Shown here: positions 37,406 through 45,554 of the stretch, piece by piece | How the letters are laid out: each line of letters opens with the position of its first letter | How positions within the stretch are numbered: the first letter of the stretch is position 1 | From: Streptomyces sp. PCS3-D2 | GTDB taxonomy: Bacteria; Actinomycetota; Actinomycetes; Streptomycetales; Streptomycetaceae | DNA length: 64,000 bases | Assembly (NCBI RefSeq): GCF_000612545.2 | Contig: NZ_CP097800.1 | Span: 7,448,056-7,512,055, forward strand | Reading direction: 5' to 3' | Notes under the pieces: generated by a model | The model's database searches: none | What the model saw: the letters and a program-made list of their open reading frames with translations, nothing else | Told to the model about the DNA's origin: nothing | Translations under genes and position numbers: made by a program

Positions 37406-38992
37406 ATGAGCACCGTGGCGGCCGAGGACGAGGAAGAACACCTGCCCCCCTCCTCCCGCACCGGCCCAAGAACCCACTCCCACCCCCACCCGCTCCGACG
37501 CGTCGCCCTGCCCGCCGCCGCGACCCTCCTCGCCGCCGCCGGAGCCCTCGTCGCTGTCGGATGCTTCCTCGGCCTCTACACCCGCCCCGCCTCCGACGAC
37601 TGGTGCGCCGCCTGGAAAACCCGCGACCTGGGCATCCTCGGTATCACCGCCGACTTCTACACCACCCAGAACGGCCGCATCACCAACGCCTTCCTCAGCG
37701 GCCTCCTCTACAGCGGCGGACCGGCCGGCACCAAAATCCTCCCCACCCTCATCACCGTCCTGCTCACCGCCGCCCTGGTCCTCCTCGGCCGCCGCCTCCT
37801 GCACGCCCTCGGCCGCACCCCACCCCTGCTGCTCCTGACCGCCTGCGCCCTGACCCTCCAGGCCCTCCTCTACTACGCGGGCACCCGCAGCTACCAGGTC
37901 CTGCTGTGGGCACCCGCCACCATCTCCCACACCCTGCCCGGCGTCATCGGCCTGTGGGCCCTCCTGCTGGCCCTGGCCACCATCAACCACCCCCGCCGCG
38001 CCGTCCGCACCGCCGGCCTCACCGGCGCCCTCCTCATCGGCTTCGCCCTCGGCACCCTCAGCGAACCCTTCGCCCTCGTCAGCGGCCTGACCGCCACCCT
38101 GACCGCCCTGCTGTGCCTGCCCCGCCTACGCCTGACCACCACCTGGCGCCCCGTCACCTGGTGCCTGTTGTGGTGCACCGGCCTCCTGTGCGGCCTCACC
38201 GTCCTCTACACCTCCCCCGGCGCCCGCTGGCGTCGCGCCCAACAGCCGGAGAAAGAACCACTGCTCTCCGCGAGCGGACTACGGGCCACCTACGAGGACT
38301 GGCTGCGCATGTGGGACACCGTCACCGGCCAGTGGGCCTACCTCGCCGCCGCGGCCGCCGGCCTCCTCCTGGGCCTGGCCGCCGCCACCCTCCGCACCCC
38401 CCGACCCCGCCCCTCACCCCCGCCCTCATCCCCGTCCTCATCCCCGCCCCTGATCCCGCCGCCGCCCGGGCGGGCGACACGGGCCGCCCTGCTCCTGCTC
38501 CCCCTGCCCGTGGTCATCCTGGGATCGTTCGCCGTCGCGGTCGGCCTGCGCAGCGGATACGGGCCCACCGGCTGGACGTACGCCCGTACCTGGACGAGCT
38601 ACCTGCTACCCATGGAACTGGCCCTGTGCGGCTACGGAGTCCTGCTCGGCGCCTGGGCCGGCCCCCGCCTGGCCGCCCGCCGCCACCCCACCAGCCCCGG
38701 CACCCCGGCAGCCGCCGTCACCGCCGCGCTCTGCCTCACCCTGGCCCCCCTGGCCTCCCTCGTCCCCGCCCTCCAGCAACTCACCACCACCACGGTGGCC
38801 CGCTCCATCGCCTGGGACGCCCAGAACGCCCGCATCCGCACCGCCGCGGCACAAGGCGCCACGGACATCGGCTACCGCCCGCTGCCCATCGCCAGCCTCG
38901 CCGAACCCTTCTTCACCACCGCCTACAGCCGGGACTGGGTCGCCGCCTGTGTCTCCCGCTGGTACGGCATCGACCGCATCCACCGCCGCTGA
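37406..38992 (+). CDS. polytopic membrane protein, DUF6056-like
   Basis: The ATG at MSTVAAEDEEEH follows GGGGAGG. About ten hydrophobic helices can be seen (LPAAATLLAAAGALVAVGCF, ILPTLITVLLTAALVLLGRR, LLLLPLPVVILGSFAVAVGL and others). The first extracytoplasmic loop reads YTRPASDDWCAAWKTRDLGI, with FLSGLLYSGG after it, as in a family of membrane proteins related to glycosyltransferase-type polytopic enzymes. A Pro/Ser-rich loop (SPPPSSPSSSPPLIPPPPG) lies after the sixth or seventh helix. No catalytic role can be assigned. Confidence 0.75.
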   Translation: MSTVAAEDEEEHLPPSSRTGPRTHSHPHPLRRVALPAAATLLAAAGALVAVGCFLGLYTRPASDDWCAAWKTRDLGILGITADFYTTQNGRITNAFLSGLLYSGGPAGTKILPTLITVLLTAALVLLGRRLLHALGRTPPLLLLTACALTLQALLYYAGTRSYQVLLWAPATISHTLPGVIGLWALLLALATINHPRRAVRTAGLTGALLIGFALGTLSEPFALVSGLTATLTALLCLPRLRLTTTWRPVTWCLLWCTGLLCGLTVLYTSPGARWRRAQQPEKEPLLSASGLRATYEDWLRMWDTVTGQWAYLAAAAAGLLLGLAAATLRTPRPRPSPPPSSPSSSPPLIPPPPGRATRAALLLLPLPVVILGSFAVAVGLRSGYGPTGWTYARTWTSYLLPMELALCGYGVLLGAWAGPRLAARRHPTSPGTPAAAVTAALCLTLAPLASLVPALQQLTTTTVARSIAWDAQNARIRTAAAQGATDIGYRPLPIASLAEPFFTTAYSRDWVAACVSRWYGIDRIHRR

Positions 38993-39225
38993 CCCCCCCC
39001 ACCACACACACCAGCCCCCGCCCGGCCCGCTCGACGCACACCGGCCGGGCCCGGAGGGCAGACCACCCCCACCGCGGACTCCTCCCGCCGTCCGGCCCAC
39101 ACAGCCCCTCCAAGACACCGCCGGCGCCCCCTGCCCCTGCCGCGCACCACGAGCGGGTCCGGCAGCAGGCCCGCCCGCCCGGGACCGGCCCGCACCTCGC
39201 CGCGAGACCCGCCCCGGTGGCCGGG

Positions 39226-39438
39226 TCAGGCCTCGCGGTCCATCACCCGGCGGGCCGCCTCGGCCTCCGCCGCCGGCGGCGACAACTCGTCGAGGGTGTC
39301 GAGCTCGTCGTCCGAACCCAGCTCCTCCTCCCACGCGGCCGCCAGCCGCTCCTGCTCCTCGCGCGGCCTGCCCGCCACGGCCTCCCGCCGCAGCGGCTCC
39401 AAAGCCGCCAGGAAACGCCCGACCGCGTCCGCCGTCAT
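39226..39438 (-). CDS. hypothetical small acidic protein
   Basis: This is a 70-residue helical, strongly charged protein (MTADAVGRFLAALEPLRREA, EELGSDDELDTLDELSPPAA). It has no signal or membrane segment. It begins shortly after a GGAG-like site on the minus strand. I do not recognise a family. Confidence 0.45.
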   Translation of the reverse strand: MTADAVGRFLAALEPLRREAVAGRPREEQERLAAAWEEELGSDDELDTLDELSPPAAEAEAARRVMDREA

Positions 39439-39676
39439 GCCGTACTCCTACACATCGTGGGACAGGGGGAGAACGCGCCGCCCGCCGGGCCGCGCCCGGC
39501 CCAGCATCGCCAACCGGCCCCCCGCCACCAGCCCGACACGGCACGCCGCCACCCGAATGCACCCGCACCCACCCACCTGCGCACGACTGCGGGGTGCCAC
39601 GGCCCGCCCGGCCGTGACACCCCGCCCCCGGGCGGCCGGCGGTCACCGTCCCCGTCGGGGCGACCGCCGACCGGGA

Positions 39677-40159
39677 TCAGCCGCGGTGCTGGTGCCCGCG
39701 ACGGCCCCAGGACTCGGTGTCGACGACACCGCCGCGGTGGTCGCGCAGAGTGGCGGTGTCGCGGTCGTCCCAGATCTGGCGGGTGCGGCCCTGGTAGAGG
39801 TCGTGGCGGCTGTCGCGGCCCCGTCCGGTGTGGACCTTGACGGCGGAGCGGCCCTCCAGACGGAAGTCGGGGAAGCGGTAGCGGTTGCCCTGCTGGTCGG
39901 TGAGGGTGTAGCCGCGGAGGTTGACGCCGCTCCGGCCGGTGTTCCTGATCTCGACCCATTCACGGTTCAGGGCGCGGTTGGAACGGTCGCCCCGAACCGG
40001 GTTGTCGTGGCTGACGTCGCCGATGACGAGGGCGGAGTGACGGCCGTGGTGGTCGCGGCGGTGGTCGTCCGCCGCGGCGGGCACGGCGGCGGCTCCGGCA
40101 AGGGTGCCGGCCGCCAGGACAACGGCGAGGACACGGCGGATGGCGGGGGAAGCGGACAT
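39677..40159 (-). CDS. secreted lamin-tail-domain protein
   Basis: The start at MSASPAIRRVLAVVLAAGTL gives a signal peptide cleaved near AAA-DDHR. The mature 130 residues form a lamin-tail-like beta sandwich: SALVIGDVSHDNPVRGDRSN, EWVEIRNTGRSGVNLRGYTL, QQGNRYRFPDFRLEGRSAVK and VVDTESWGR. In bacteria such domains are carried by surface and secreted proteins and may mediate binding. It is a single-domain protein, with a His/Asp/Arg-rich spacer just after the signal. Confidence 0.8.
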   Translation of the reverse strand: MSASPAIRRVLAVVLAAGTLAGAAAVPAAADDHRRDHHGRHSALVIGDVSHDNPVRGDRSNRALNREWVEIRNTGRSGVNLRGYTLTDQQGNRYRFPDFRLEGRSAVKVHTGRGRDSRHDLYQGRTRQIWDDRDTATLRDHRGGVVDTESWGRRGHQHRG

Positions 40160-40606
40160 GGAGGAAGAACCCCTTCGACGTCGACGAACGGCCCCGACCG
40201 GCACCAGCACACACGGACACGAATACGCATACGGGTGCTGCCGGTCTGGCCTGAAACAAATCCCGGCGCTGGCCGAGGAGTCACACTCTGGCCCCCGGCG
40301 CCCCCCGGACACCGCCCGCCCGACCCCCGTTTCCCAATCCGGATATGTCCGTAACCCTCCCTTGTATCGGGCAACCGTCAAGCCCCGATTGACGCCCCGA
40401 ACACGACAGCTCGCCACCCGCCGTGACACGCCTGCGCAGCAGCCCCCCCACCGCCCAAGCCCCGGCACCCGCCACGACCCACACCCCTACGCCGAACGGG
40501 TGCACGGCCCTGTAACAGCCACCCCCGCCACTCCTTCGCACACGCCTACGGAAACGGTCCAGGCGTACGAGAAAACACCCCGCCACCCCCGCCCCGCCGA
40601 CACGCC
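40160..40606. other. 450-bp intergenic region with a GTCAAGCCCCGA site
   Basis: No gene is visible. The region holds the upstream sequence of the lamin-tail gene (a ribosome site AAGGGG near 40168) and the 12-mer GTCAAGCCCCGA at 40377. This is followed after two bases by a related TGACGCCCCGAA. The same 12-mer occurs twice more within 2.7 kb. Confidence 0.45.
40377..40388. promoter_or_regulatory. conserved 12-mer GTCAAGCCCCGA, copy 1
   Basis: This is the first of three exact copies. It lies 218 bp upstream of the lamin-tail gene start, in the opposite orientation. A near-repeat follows directly, which would suit a multi-site operator. Function is unknown. Confidence 0.4.
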
Positions 40607-41590
40607 CTACGGCGCCGTCGCCCCCCAGTACTTCCTGACCAACTCATACGAACCGACCCGGTCACGCAGGTCGTAGACAGGCGTGGTCAGCATCAACTCG
40701 TCCGCCCCGGTCTCACCCGCCAGGTGCGCGAGCCGCTCCACCACCACCCCCGGCGCCCCGACCGCCTGCTGCGCACGGAAACCGTCCAGCGCCTGCCGCT
40801 CCTGCTCGGTGAACGGATGGACCGCCGCCTGCGCCGGCGTGGGGAACGGCACCTCGCTCAGCCCCTTCAACAGCCCGGCCTTGACGACGTTCATCGGACC
40901 CGCCCGCCACACCGCCTCCTCCTGCGTCGGCGCACACACCGTCTCCACACACAGCAGCACCCGGGGCCGCTCGCACCAGCGCGACGGGGTGAACGCCGCC
41001 CGGTAACCCTCCACGGCCGTAAGGGTGTTGTCCGGGCGAATGTGATGCGCGATCGCCACCGGCAGACCGAGCGCCGCGGCGAGAGAGGCCCCCGCGACAC
41101 TGGAAGCCAGCAGCCACGGCTCCGGCAGCGGCCCGAGCGCGACCTCCTCCACCAGGAACGACAAGATCGCGGCCACGTCGTCGCGGTACTCCGCGTCCGA
41201 CGCCGGCCCCGCCCCACGGCGAAGCGCCCGCGCGACACCCTCGTCGAACGTGCCCGGACCACGCCCGACACCCAGATCGATACGGTCCTCATGCAAGGCG
41301 GCCAGCGTCCCAAACTGTTCCGCCAGCATGATCGGCGCGTGGTTGGGGGCCAGCACCCCGCCCGAACCGAGACGGATCACCGAGGTCGAGGCAGCCGCGT
41401 GCGCCGTCAGCACGACCGGCGGGAACGCGCCGATCGCGGGGGAGTGGTGATGCTCCGCGTACCACAGACGGCGATAACCCAGCCGCTCCACCTCCTGAGC
41501 GAAAGCCGCGGTGTCCCGCAGGGTGTCCACGGCGCGGGTGCCCGTCTGCACCATCGCGACTTCCAACGCTGAAAGAGGTATGTCGAGCAT
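40607..41590 (-). CDS. luciferase-like flavin-dependent oxidoreductase
   Basis: This 327-residue protein starts at MLDIPLSALEVAMVQTGT. It has the LLM-class signatures of the LuxA-like alpha subunit type: LGYRRLWYAEHHHSPAIGAF, IRLGSGGVLAPNHAPIMLAE, RIDLGVGRGPGTFDEGVARA and ELMLTTPVYDLRDRVGSYEL. The fold is a TIM barrel using reduced flavin to oxidise a substrate that cannot be read from the sequence. The family usually lies alone, as here. Confidence 0.88.
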   Translation of the reverse strand: MLDIPLSALEVAMVQTGTRAVDTLRDTAAFAQEVERLGYRRLWYAEHHHSPAIGAFPPVVLTAHAAASTSVIRLGSGGVLAPNHAPIMLAEQFGTLAALHEDRIDLGVGRGPGTFDEGVARALRRGAGPASDAEYRDDVAAILSFLVEEVALGPLPEPWLLASSVAGASLAAALGLPVAIAHHIRPDNTLTAVEGYRAAFTPSRWCERPRVLLCVETVCAPTQEEAVWRAGPMNVVKAGLLKGLSEVPFPTPAQAAVHPFTEQERQALDGFRAQQAVGAPGVVVERLAHLAGETGADELMLTTPVYDLRDRVGSYELVRKYWGATAP

Positions 41591-41902
41591 CCCGTCAGCA
41601 TAGGGATCACCCTCCCCGACAACGCCCCCGATGATCGTTTTCGCGCCACCCCGGACGGCCACACCCGTCGGCCGGATCCCCCAAGCTCTCCAAATAACCC
41701 GCATGCGAGAAAACGTCAAGCCCCGAATTATCGGAACATGACCGCCGCCACAGTGAATGGGCTTACTGGTTACGCGGCCCCACCGGAAAGCCAGAAAGTC
41801 GGAAAGCCGGAGAGGCCGTGGACGCGATGGAAGCAACCCCACATCGCGGAGGCCGCGAAATGACGGGCCCTTTCAGGGCCCAATTCCGATCAGGAGAAAA
41901 CC
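41591..41902. promoter_or_regulatory. divergent regulatory region of oxidoreductase and repeat protein
   Basis: This 310-bp region separates divergent genes. It contains the second GTCAAGCCCCGA copy, a short hairpin GGGCCCTTTCAGGGCCC at 41864-41880 and the ribosome site AGGAG directly before the repeat protein start. It has an AT-rich patch around the 12-mer. Confidence 0.45.
41715..41726. promoter_or_regulatory. conserved 12-mer GTCAAGCCCCGA, copy 2
   Basis: The copy lies 188 bp upstream of the first repeat protein start and in its orientation. It is followed by AATTATCGGAAC, which makes a loose dyad with the CCCCGAA part. It could equally serve the divergent oxidoreductase. Confidence 0.45.
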
Positions 41903-42769
41903 ATGAACCGTAAGTTCGAGACGTCCCAGCCCCGCCGCAAGCGCCGAGGTTTCCGCCTCGCGACCGCCGTGGCGGCCGCCGCCATCGCCGGCGGGATCCT
42001 CATCCCCTCGACCTCCGCGATGGCGGCCCCCACCACATCGGTGGAAAGCGTCGTCAGCCACAGCAAGCACGACCACAAGAAGCACGACGGCAACCACCAC
42101 GGCAAGAAGAAGAAGCGCAACAAGGGCGGCAACACCCAGGGCGGTACGCAGGGTGGCGGTAACGGGAACACCCAGGGCGGTACGCAGGGTGGCGGTAACG
42201 GGAACACCCAGGGCGGTACGCAGGGTGGCGGTAACGGGAACACCCAGGGCGGTACGCAGGGTGGCGGCAATGGGAACACCCAGGGCGGTACGCAGGGTGG
42301 CGGCAATGGGAACACCCAGGGCGGTACGCAGGGTGGCGGTAATGGGAACACCCAGGGCGGTACGCAGGGTGGCGGTAATGGGAACACCCAGGGCGGTACG
42401 CAGGGTGGCGGTAATGGGAACACCCAGGGCGGTACGCAGGGTGGCGGTAATGGGAACACCCAGGGCGGTACGCAGGGTGGCGGTAATGGGAACACCCAGG
42501 GCGGTACGCAGGGTGGCGGTAATGGGAACACCCAGGGCGGTACGCAGGGTGGCGGTAATGGGAACACCCAGGGCGGTACGCAGGGTGGCGGTAATGGGAA
42601 CACCCAGGGCGGTACGCAGGGTGGCGGTAATGGGAACACCCAGGGCGGTACGCAGGGTGGCGGTAATGGGAACACCCAGGGCGGTACGCAGGGTGGCGGT
42701 AATGGGAACACCCAGGGCGGTACGCAGGGTGGCGGTAATGGGAACACCCAGGGCGGTACGCAGGGCTGA
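41903..42769 (+). CDS. secreted Gly/Thr/Gln/Asn tandem-repeat protein A
   Basis: This 288-residue protein has a signal peptide with a very basic n-region (RRKRRGFRLATAVAAAAIAG), probably cut at AMA-APTT. A His/Lys-rich linker follows (HSKHDHKKHDGNHHGKKKKR). The rest is about 17 copies of a 12-residue unit, NTQGGTQGGGNG, closing GGTQG before TGA. No hydrophobic core or cysteine is present, so it should be extracellular and disordered or fibrous. A role in the cell wall, aerial surface or adhesion is inference. A strong ribosome site precedes the start. Its downstream neighbour shares the repeat. Confidence 0.85.
   Translation: MNRKFETSQPRRKRRGFRLATAVAAAAIAGGILIPSTSAMAAPTTSVESVVSHSKHDHKKHDGNHHGKKKKRNKGGNTQGGTQGGGNGNTQGGTQGGGNGNTQGGTQGGGNGNTQGGTQGGGNGNTQGGTQGGGNGNTQGGTQGGGNGNTQGGTQGGGNGNTQGGTQGGGNGNTQGGTQGGGNGNTQGGTQGGGNGNTQGGTQGGGNGNTQGGTQGGGNGNTQGGTQGGGNGNTQGGTQGGGNGNTQGGTQGGGNGNTQGGTQGGGNGNTQGGTQGGGNGNTQGGTQG
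42131..42768 (+). repeat. 36-bp coding tandem repeat, about 17.7 units
   Basis: The unit begins AACACCCAGGGCGGTACGCA and is nearly identical throughout. The variation is almost confined to one Asn/Gly pair: GGTAACGGG in the first three units, GGCAATGGG in the next two and GGTAATGGG in all later ones. Blocks of identical units show recent expansion by slippage or unequal exchange. Because 36 is divisible by three, several frames on both strands are open, and these are not genes. Confidence 0.95.
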
Positions 42770-42788
42770 CCAAGCCAGCCGAAAGACG

Positions 42789-42823
42789 CACCACCTCGCA
42801 GAGGCTCTCTCTGCGAGGTGGTG
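42789..42823 (+). terminator. hairpin terminator after repeat protein A
   Basis: Perfect 15-bp stem (CACCACCTCGCAGAG with its complement) and a 5-base loop, 20 bp after the stop. There is no T-run, as is usual in Streptomyces. The core CTCGCAGAG recurs in the terminator of repeat protein B. Confidence 0.85.
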
Positions 42824-42833
42824 CCGTCCCCTT

Positions 42834-42877
42834 CAGCCGTTGCCCGCCCCGACCCACGTCGGGGCGGGCAACGGCTG
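42834..42877. terminator. second perfect hairpin after repeat protein A
   Basis: Perfect 20-bp stem (CAGCCGTTGCCCGCCCCGAC) with a 4-base loop CCAC, 10 bp after the first hairpin. A double terminator fully insulates the two repeat genes. Confidence 0.85.
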
Positions 42878-43027
42878 AACCCGTACCAGGCCCCGAAACC
42901 CAGCCCGACGGGCGAGGAAGCACCGCCGAGCGCGGCCCGGTCCACCCCGCAGCTGCCCCCAGGCACACCATGGGCCACCAGCCCCCACCGCCAGGCGCCA
43001 CACGACCACCCACCCTCATACGAGATT

Positions 43028-43039
43028 GTCAAGCCCCGA
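43028..43039. promoter_or_regulatory. conserved 12-mer GTCAAGCCCCGA, copy 3
   Basis: It lies 163 bp upstream of the second repeat protein and in its orientation, as copy 2 does for the first. The surrounding 150 bp between the hairpins and the start hold no gene. Confidence 0.45.
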
Positions 43040-43190
43040 ATCTCCGTCGCTTTCTCCCCGCGCCCGAAAACGGCAATCTGGAGACAGATAAACCGATCGG
43101 CCAGTAAACGGAACCGAGGCACCTGGCAAGCCGAATCCCCGGCTCGCAGAAAAACTCGGAATCCGGGTCGACCATTCAAAGGAGATTTAA

Positions 43191-44288
43191 ATGTCGAGGA
43201 AGAAGCGCGTCGCCAACATTGCCGGTCTGTCCTGTGTCACCGCGATACTCGCCGGAACGGCGGGAGTGACATTCGCTTCCCAGGCTTCCGCACTTTCGAC
43301 CGCAGCCCCGGCGGCGGCGGTGTGCAGCCTGAAGAACGGCGAGATCCGCGGCAAGGGCTTCGCCCTCAAGCAGACCTACGACGTCAAGCGCAACGGGAAG
43401 ACCATCGCCCGCGCCGCCACCGGACCGAAGGGCGACATCCGGGTCGAAATCACCGGCAGCGGTCCGGTCTCCGTAGGCACGGTCCGATGCACCCCGACCG
43501 GATCCGCCTCCACGAAGGCCGACATCGCAGTGGCAACAGCACGAGGCACAGCCGCAGCCCAGCAGGCAGCGCGAGGCGGAGCCTCCAAGGCGCAGGCAGC
43601 CGCCATCGGTCGAAAGGCAGCGGCTTCGGAAGCGAAGAAGCTCGGGCTGGCGCCCTCCGTGGTGAACCAGGTGACCAACAACGTAACGAACATCGTCAAC
43701 AACACGATCATCGGCGGTTCGAACAACACCATTGGTGGCACCCAGATCGGTAATGGCAACACCCAGGGTGGTACGCAGGGCGCCGGTAATGGCAACACTC
43801 AGGGTGGAACCCAGGGTGGCGGCAATGGCAACACTCAGGGCGGTACGCAGGGTGGTGGCACCGGGAACACTCAGGGTGGAACCCAGGGTGGCGGCACCGG
43901 GAACACTCAGGGTGGAACCCAGGGTGGCGGCAATGGCAACACTCAGGGTGGTACGCAGGGTGGTGGCACCGGGAACACTCAGGGTGGTACGCAGGGTGGT
44001 GGCACCGGGAACACTCAGGGTGGTACGCAGGGTGGTGGCACCGGGAACACTCAGGGTGGTACGCAGGGTGGTGGCACCGGGAACACTCAGGGTGGTACGC
44101 AGGGTGGTGGCACCGGGAACACGCAGGGTGGTACGCAGGGTGGTGGCACCGGGAACACGCAGGGTGGAACCCAGGGTGGTGGCACCGGGAACACTCAGGG
44201 TGGAACCCAGGGTGGCGGTAACGGCAACACCCAGGGCGGAACCCAGGGTGGCGGTAACGGCAACACCCAGGGCGGAACCCAGGGCTGA
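43191..44288 (+). CDS. secreted Gly/Thr/Gln/Asn tandem-repeat protein B
   Basis: This 365-residue protein starts after AAAGGAG. A signal peptide (VANIAGLSCVTAILAGTAGV, cut near ASA) is followed by a small beta-like domain with two cysteines (CSLKNGEIRGKGFALKQTYD and VSVGTVRCTPTG) that may form a disulfide. An Ala/Lys helix follows (GGASKAQAAAIGRKAAASEA), then an Asn-rich stretch (NNVTNIVNNTIIGGSNNTIG) and 14-15 units of GGTQGGGTGNTQ or GGTQGGGNGNTQ. The repeat, closing GGTQG and terminator core match protein A, so the pair arose by duplication, but B has an extra folded domain. Confidence 0.85.
   Translation: MSRKKRVANIAGLSCVTAILAGTAGVTFASQASALSTAAPAAAVCSLKNGEIRGKGFALKQTYDVKRNGKTIARAATGPKGDIRVEITGSGPVSVGTVRCTPTGSASTKADIAVATARGTAAAQQAARGGASKAQAAAIGRKAAASEAKKLGLAPSVVNQVTNNVTNIVNNTIIGGSNNTIGGTQIGNGNTQGGTQGAGNGNTQGGTQGGGNGNTQGGTQGGGTGNTQGGTQGGGTGNTQGGTQGGGNGNTQGGTQGGGTGNTQGGTQGGGTGNTQGGTQGGGTGNTQGGTQGGGTGNTQGGTQGGGTGNTQGGTQGGGTGNTQGGTQGGGTGNTQGGTQGGGNGNTQGGTQGGGNGNTQGGTQG
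43760..44285 (+). repeat. 36-bp coding tandem repeat, about 14.6 units
   Basis: The same periodicity as in protein A, but the units are more varied: GGTACGCAG or GGAACCCAG, and ACCGGG (Thr-Gly) or AATGGC/AACGGC (Asn-Gly). Unit types occur in runs, showing local duplication. The array is probably older than that in A or has exchanged with it by conversion. Confidence 0.92.
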
Positions 44289-44316
44289 CCAGCAGACCAG
44301 CGGCCGGTGGTCGAGT

Positions 44317-44353
44317 GCGACTCCTCGCAGAGGCAACCTCTGCGAGGAGTCGC
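44317..44353 (+). terminator. hairpin terminator after repeat protein B
   Basis: Perfect 17-bp stem (GCGACTCCTCGCAGAGG) with a 3-base loop, 28 bp after the stop. It shares CTCGCAGAG with the terminator of protein A. Confidence 0.85.
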
Positions 44354-45554
44354 CGTATGTGCGGCGCGGGCTCAGGCACCGCCCGCGCCGGCGGGTGTCG
44401 GCCGGGCGGTGTCGGGTAGGTGCCTGGTGCGGGGTGCGGTCCTGGCCCTCATGGCTGCGACGGGGGCCGTACCTCGCCCGCTTCCCCTCCCGCCCACACC
44501 GCCAGTCCGCCTGTCCGGTTCGGGTACTCGACGCGGTGCCGGGTGCTACGCGGAGATCACTGAGGGGACCACAATGCGTGTCTCGTCGGCCCCGGAACCC
44601 GTGCTGCGCCTGCCGACCGGTTCCGAGAGCTCGTCCGGTGCGGGCGACGCCCTTGCGGGCAGCGCCGCAGTCGCGAGGCGGCCGGAGGCGAGAGCGCTGC
44701 CCCACACGCTGTGGTCGCAATCAGTGCGCCTCGGCGGCGAAGACCGGCAGCCGGCCGATCTCCAGCGCCCCGGGCGGGGGCCGCGGCGTCCCGTAGAGGG
44801 GGGCGGGGCCCGGTCGTCGCCGGCACCGGATCGGGGTAGAGCCTGCCGCCCGCAGCGCCGCGCTCCGGTCGGGACGACGGACCTCGCGGCCCGCGCCGGT
44901 GTCCGCTCGCGGTGATGGCCGGGGTCGCCTCCAGCGTCTTCGCCGAACCCGCAGACGGCCGTGTTTGCCCGTACACCTCCGCGTACGGGCGCGGGGCGCA
45001 GGCCCGGTTCAGGACAGGACCATCGTCCGCACCCGCCGGGGGAATTGTGCGCCGCAGACGGTGCCCAGGAACGGCAGACGAGGCAGTCGGAGCGCTGCCC
45101 GCAGGCGGCCACGGAGCCGGCGCCGGCGCCCCGCCGGCCCGTTCCGTGGGCGTGCTGACTTCCCGGGAGTTTTCGCCCGCCCGCTCCGCCGCCCGAATCG
45201 CCCGCACCCGCCACGGCCGACAGGCCTCCCGGGCGCGTCCCGGGCGGACCCCGGGCCCACTTGTCCTGTCCCGTCCGGTCCCCGTCCCTTCCCCTCCCCT
45301 TCCTGCCCCTGTCCGGCGGACGGCCGGACGGGTACGCGCCATTGACAGGACCTGCGGGACGTGCGAAAAAGGCCGAAGACCCCAGGTCCGAGGCCGCGCG
45401 ATGTCCGTTTCTCCGCTGCCCGGCGCCGCCACCGCAGACGCCGCCCGGGACGACAGTCCGCGGGGTCCACCCCGCCGCGATCGGCGCCACGTCGGTGCGA
45501 CCGGCCGCGACCGACCCACCTGAAACACGACGATCGGACCCCGACTTGACCCTC
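44354..45554. other. 1.2-kb region without a recognised gene
   Basis: Several long frames overlap on both strands and none has domain character. The least implausible is a plus-strand reading from 44574 (MRVSSAPEPVLRLPTGSESS, GAGGGGA upstream), but the minus strand is equally open. I see no RNA gene or mobile element here. Confidence 0.35.

Noticed and set aside
42131-42768. CRISPR array, because 36-bp units are evenly spaced
   Set aside because: The units are contiguous with no variable spacers and lie inside a secreted protein gene. No cas gene is near.
41890-43179. Long minus-strand frames through the 36-bp repeats (for example repeated PPCVPPWVFPLP)
   Set aside because: The repeat length is a multiple of three and lacks stops in several frames, so these frames are by-products. 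The plus-strand frames have signal peptides, ribosome sites and terminators.
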